Assembly (NCBI GenBank): GCA_905250075.1
Contig: CAJNOP010000873.1
Coordinates: 16,593 to 80,592, forward strand
Source: Rotaria sp. Silwood1
Taxonomy: Eukaryota > Rotifera > Eurotatoria > Philodinida > Philodinidae
DNA: 64,000 nucleotides
Direction of reading: 5' to 3'
Shown: positions 60,531 through 64,000 of the stretch, piece by piece
How the letters are laid out: each line of letters begins with the position of its first letter
How positions within the stretch are numbered: the stretch's first letter is position 1
The notes under the pieces: generated by a model
The model's input: the letters and a program-made list of their open reading frames with translations, nothing else
The model's database searches: none
What the model was told of the DNA's origin: nothing
Made by a program: the position numbers and the translations under genes

Positions 60531-63500
60531 TTTTCACTGTACGTAAATATAGCGTAACAGTCTCTATTACCTATTTACCGATAGAAACCCATTGAATCTT
60601 TGGTTATTATATTCTTAAATAGACACTAGATATATGTATTTAACAAGACTGAAAATGATGGAAGTCGGTATACCCCCAAATTGGCTATTTTTGAAGTTTT
60701 TTGAATTTTTCGCATAATGCCGTATCTGATCAATCCGTATATCAGTGATATGAATGACCTGATATATTTATGTACCTCGTCTACTAACTTAGTACTATAC
60801 ACATATATATAAAATTCCAATGATGATTTATAGTTACAGAAAAAAGTCAATACCACAAAATCATAAACACATGATATATGTGGTCCGTATAGGTCAAAAG
60901 ATAATATATTGTGGCCTCAAAAGAACTATGATACCAATTGAGAGTCCGTAGGATTTTTTCATCAAAACTCTTAAGGTGTCGAAGTCTCAAATTGCTGAAA
61001 GGTGACCGTAAACGTGGGAGATTACCGGTGGAACTACTCGCTTACATGACGAAATACGCTTGAATCGATGCATAAAGGTTTACTATATCCAAAAAATTAA
61101 TGATCAACTCAACATGATGATTATTAGGCGTGACTCAAAAATCAATTACTACTAATTCAAGATCTTTTTATGGCATAATAAAGCCCAGTGATTCTAGCTT
61201 TTGTTGTTTTATCATGGGAAGATTATATTATTCGATGTGTTTTGGGATGAATTTCATCGGCTACTGATATGCGCTCCATAATCATCTATAAATAAGAACT
61301 GGCACAAGTTGGGACGGACGTTGTAATTAGATGAAACAATAATTTGTGTCTTTGTTAAATTAAGATAAGTGGAACAATACGACAGCAAGGAAGGAAGATT
61401 TTACAGAAAGAGTTACTGATGATTCGAATTAGATTCCAAGTATCTCAAATGTTTTAGAGGATTGCAATAATCATAGTTATTTATTGACAGCTACTATCTG
61501 ATGACTGAAGGAAAGGCTGCTTGGTAATGGGAAAAAGAAAATTTTTCTATTCTTAAAAAGAGTGACTATATTTCTTTTTCATCTTAGTATTTACTATCTG
61601 ATATTTTCAATAGATATATCCTCACGTCCCCAACATAGTTTATTCAACTTGTTACTCAGTAATCAACAAGCCTTCCTTTACTCTTATTCCGTAGCGTAAC
61701 TTATCGACAATGTTCATTGAACATTCTGGATTATAGAGGCAACTGCTTTCTAGCGAAATTGATTCATATAAATGGAAATCATACTAAAATTTTAAATTCG
61801 AAATAGAATACATTGTTAGGTATGAACCGAGGGACTTACACTGATCAATAATTATCTACATGTTACCATCAATACAATAAGAAAACATAGGTAAATAATC
61901 TGTCGACTTTTTACTACATTATATAGATGATGCATTAACCGATTAGCTCAGATTCCAATCGACGCTAATTTGCGTCGTACTGGCCTTTCATGGACAAATA
62001 TTGATGTATATTTTATGAGAATATTTTTCTAGACTTAGTGATGACTGGTCTACTTTTCTGTTATGAAAGAATAAATATCACTCGACTTTCATAATTTAAG
62101 GAAAACTTAGAGGTACTAGATGAATCTTCGAGCAAAAACAAATCAGACAACTAGAAAAAAGGAATAGATTCTCTTTAAAATCCAGTGAGTTGAACTTTTT
62201 TATTTAAGTTTTCAAAGTGTAACACAGCACGAGAAAAGGGCTGTTTCGAAACAATTGGCTTCAAAATAATCTCATGATCTTCTTCTGTATATGATAATTT
62301 TCGAAAGACCTTTAGTCTAGTTTATCATCTGACCTATCCTCTTCTTTCCAGAGTTGATGTTAGTTTTGCTTGGATGAAAACAAGAGAATCACCGGTAAAA
62401 TAAAATAGATCATTCGTACGAGTCTTATATGAAAAACATTCGTATTATCTAATCTCACAAAAGTCATTAAAATTCATTGAATCAAGAGTCAAGCTAGTAC
62501 TTCAAATGTACAAATTGCTTTTTTTTTGTCTTCTTTGTCAGCTAGCGATAAATCTCATTTTCATGCAATAAAAATATCCGAGCAAATTTATCCTTCACTC
62601 TCAAACTCTTGTCTTTTAGTAAATATTATAGAAAGGCTGTGTTGCTACCTAATTGATTTAACCTTGTTCAACTGTCAGATTACATATGATTTTCTATATA
62701 TTCATTAGGTACAACATATTTCTTCTATTACTCATTATTTTATCGTTTTCCTTTCTGCTCTTAATTATTTTACCTCGGCTATTTTCCGATAAACATAAAA
62801 AAGTAAACTTCTTTATTGTCAAAATCATTTTGATACCGATCTAATTAGAGTAAGTGTCTAGAAATTTCAAGATAGATAAGAATTTTTCTCAATAGTTTAA
62901 TGCGGTTTTTCTGACTATGTGATAAAGCAGTGAAGGCCTAGCAGTGAACGCTATGAAATTTTCAGAACTAAAATAAGTATTATATGGAGATTAAATATGA
63001 ATCTAAGAAATGCACATTGTTATTATGAAAATTCCAGGAATTTCATGAAAATTCTGAGAATCCAATGGGACTCTTGAAATTCATTGTTTCTCCGTTGGAA
63101 CTATATCATAGGTCAATAAAAACCAGTTATAGTAGTCTACAACCCTGGTTGTTCGATCTACGATCCTTTCGCACAAGTAACAATAACTATTGTTATAAAC
63201 GTATCGCATGGTTCGATTTATAATCCAATTTCTTACATTCATGCAAAAATCTGTCAAAAAATCGGATTAAAACTGATTTTAGGGCAAATAATATGTGCAA
63301 TGAATGTATGTCTGCAACCGCTTAAGTAATTGCAAGAAGTAAATAGTCATTTTACAGAGTATTTCATACTCTTTCTAAATATATATTCAAACTTTTTTCA
63401 TGACTGGAGATTGGTTCATTGGTAGCAAATCTTTGAATGGATACAAAATGACGCCTATACAAAATGTTTCGTGCCTCCCATTTTCATATTGTAATTTAAA

Positions 63501-64000
63501 CTACCTTTATATAGGCTATGAGAAAATCTTTTTATACAGCAATTTATAGAGCGAAGTCTGCTCTATAATAGACACATTATGTTACTCTGGTTATGTACTA
63601 TGCTACAAAGGATCGAAAGTTATGGCATTTTAAATACCAAAATTCGAATGAGAGAGAAAAAACTCTACTTTGCTGAGTACAAACATTTTTGATTTATTCA
63701 GGTATTTGGTCGCACTGAACCAGTCGTATGCCAGAGGAAAATTCTAAAAATACATACAGTATATCAAAAGCATTTCATGTTCTTTCTGACTAGCTCATTT
63801 TGATTCTCTCCATTGATTAAGACATGAACGAGAACTAGACAAACATGCCATGCAAAGACTTTTGCAATAAGGATAAAAAATTTTTTTGAAAAACGTTAAT
63901 GATATTCTCGCATTTATATATCTCTTCTTTCTTAAGGTGATACCTTCTGTTTTACACAATAGAACGTACATTGAAATGCTTTTTAAGAGTGTGAGCTGTA
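60531..64000. other. 3.5 kb without recognisable features
   Basis: Only short ORFs without protein-like character. A brief internal repeat of GAAAATTCCAGGAATTTCAT / GAAAATTCTGAGAATCC lies near 63025-63085. No tRNA, rRNA or transposon ends seen. Confidence 0.5.

Overview
This is an AT-rich eukaryotic window with small introns (mostly 35-110 bp, GT-AG). The gene content best fits a bdelloid rotifer. It combines ordinary animal genes (p24/TMED, TBC1D25-like RabGAP, NF-YC, ferredoxin 2, a Scribble/LANO-type LRR protein) with families typical of bdelloid genomes: divergent class A GPCRs, single-exon F-box and NHL-repeat proteins, ankyrin-ART proteins, and genes that look acquired from non-animals, such as an Asp/Glu racemase with introns. 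TGTGGG-type repeats also occur, and I recall that hexamer as the bdelloid telomere repeat. Species assignment is inference. Multi-exon models were joined by hand from splice sites, phase and homology recalled from memory.

Layout. Positions 1-38 kb are the conserved half. It holds p24 cargo receptor (-, 1374-2717), TBC1D25-like RabGAP (+, 5857-7151), four-TM MARVEL-like protein (-, 8282-9168), a gene-poor stretch 9.2-16.9 kb, class A GPCR (+, 16894-18324), type II membrane glycosyltransferase-like protein (+, 21722-22711), Asp/Glu racemase (+, 24181-25212), mitochondrial ferredoxin 2 (-, 27106-29824), two tandem NF-YC genes (-, 30167-32165 and 32400-33660) and a LAP-type LRR protein without PDZ (-, 33911-37945). 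The last four genes lie head-to-tail on the minus strand.

Positions 38-64 kb are accessory in character. They hold a DUF1399/GRDP-like protein (+, 42386-43360), a broken ankyrin-ART pseudogene (46.86-47.87 kb), a DRAM/Frag1-like six-TM protein (+, 48622-49311), an F-box protein (-, 50050-51885), an unrecognised retroelement-like ORF with one in-frame stop (52909-53880), a ~172-bp satellite (about 56.4-57.66 kb, decayed copies from 54.7 kb), an NHL-repeat secreted protein (-, 57923-58921) and a 63-bp tandem repeat (59.98-60.43 kb). The last 3.5 kb has no recognisable gene.

The most unusual signal is a set of more than a dozen short inverted repeats. Their arms are degenerate telomere-like GTGTGGG/CCCACAC tracts. 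They cluster at 39-52.7 kb, the best copies are precisely flanked by TA, and one lies at the centre of a 922-bp foldback element whose ends are also flanked by TA. Other foldback or MITE-like elements sit in introns of NF-YC and of the LAP gene and at 38.35 kb. No operon-like organisation is evident.
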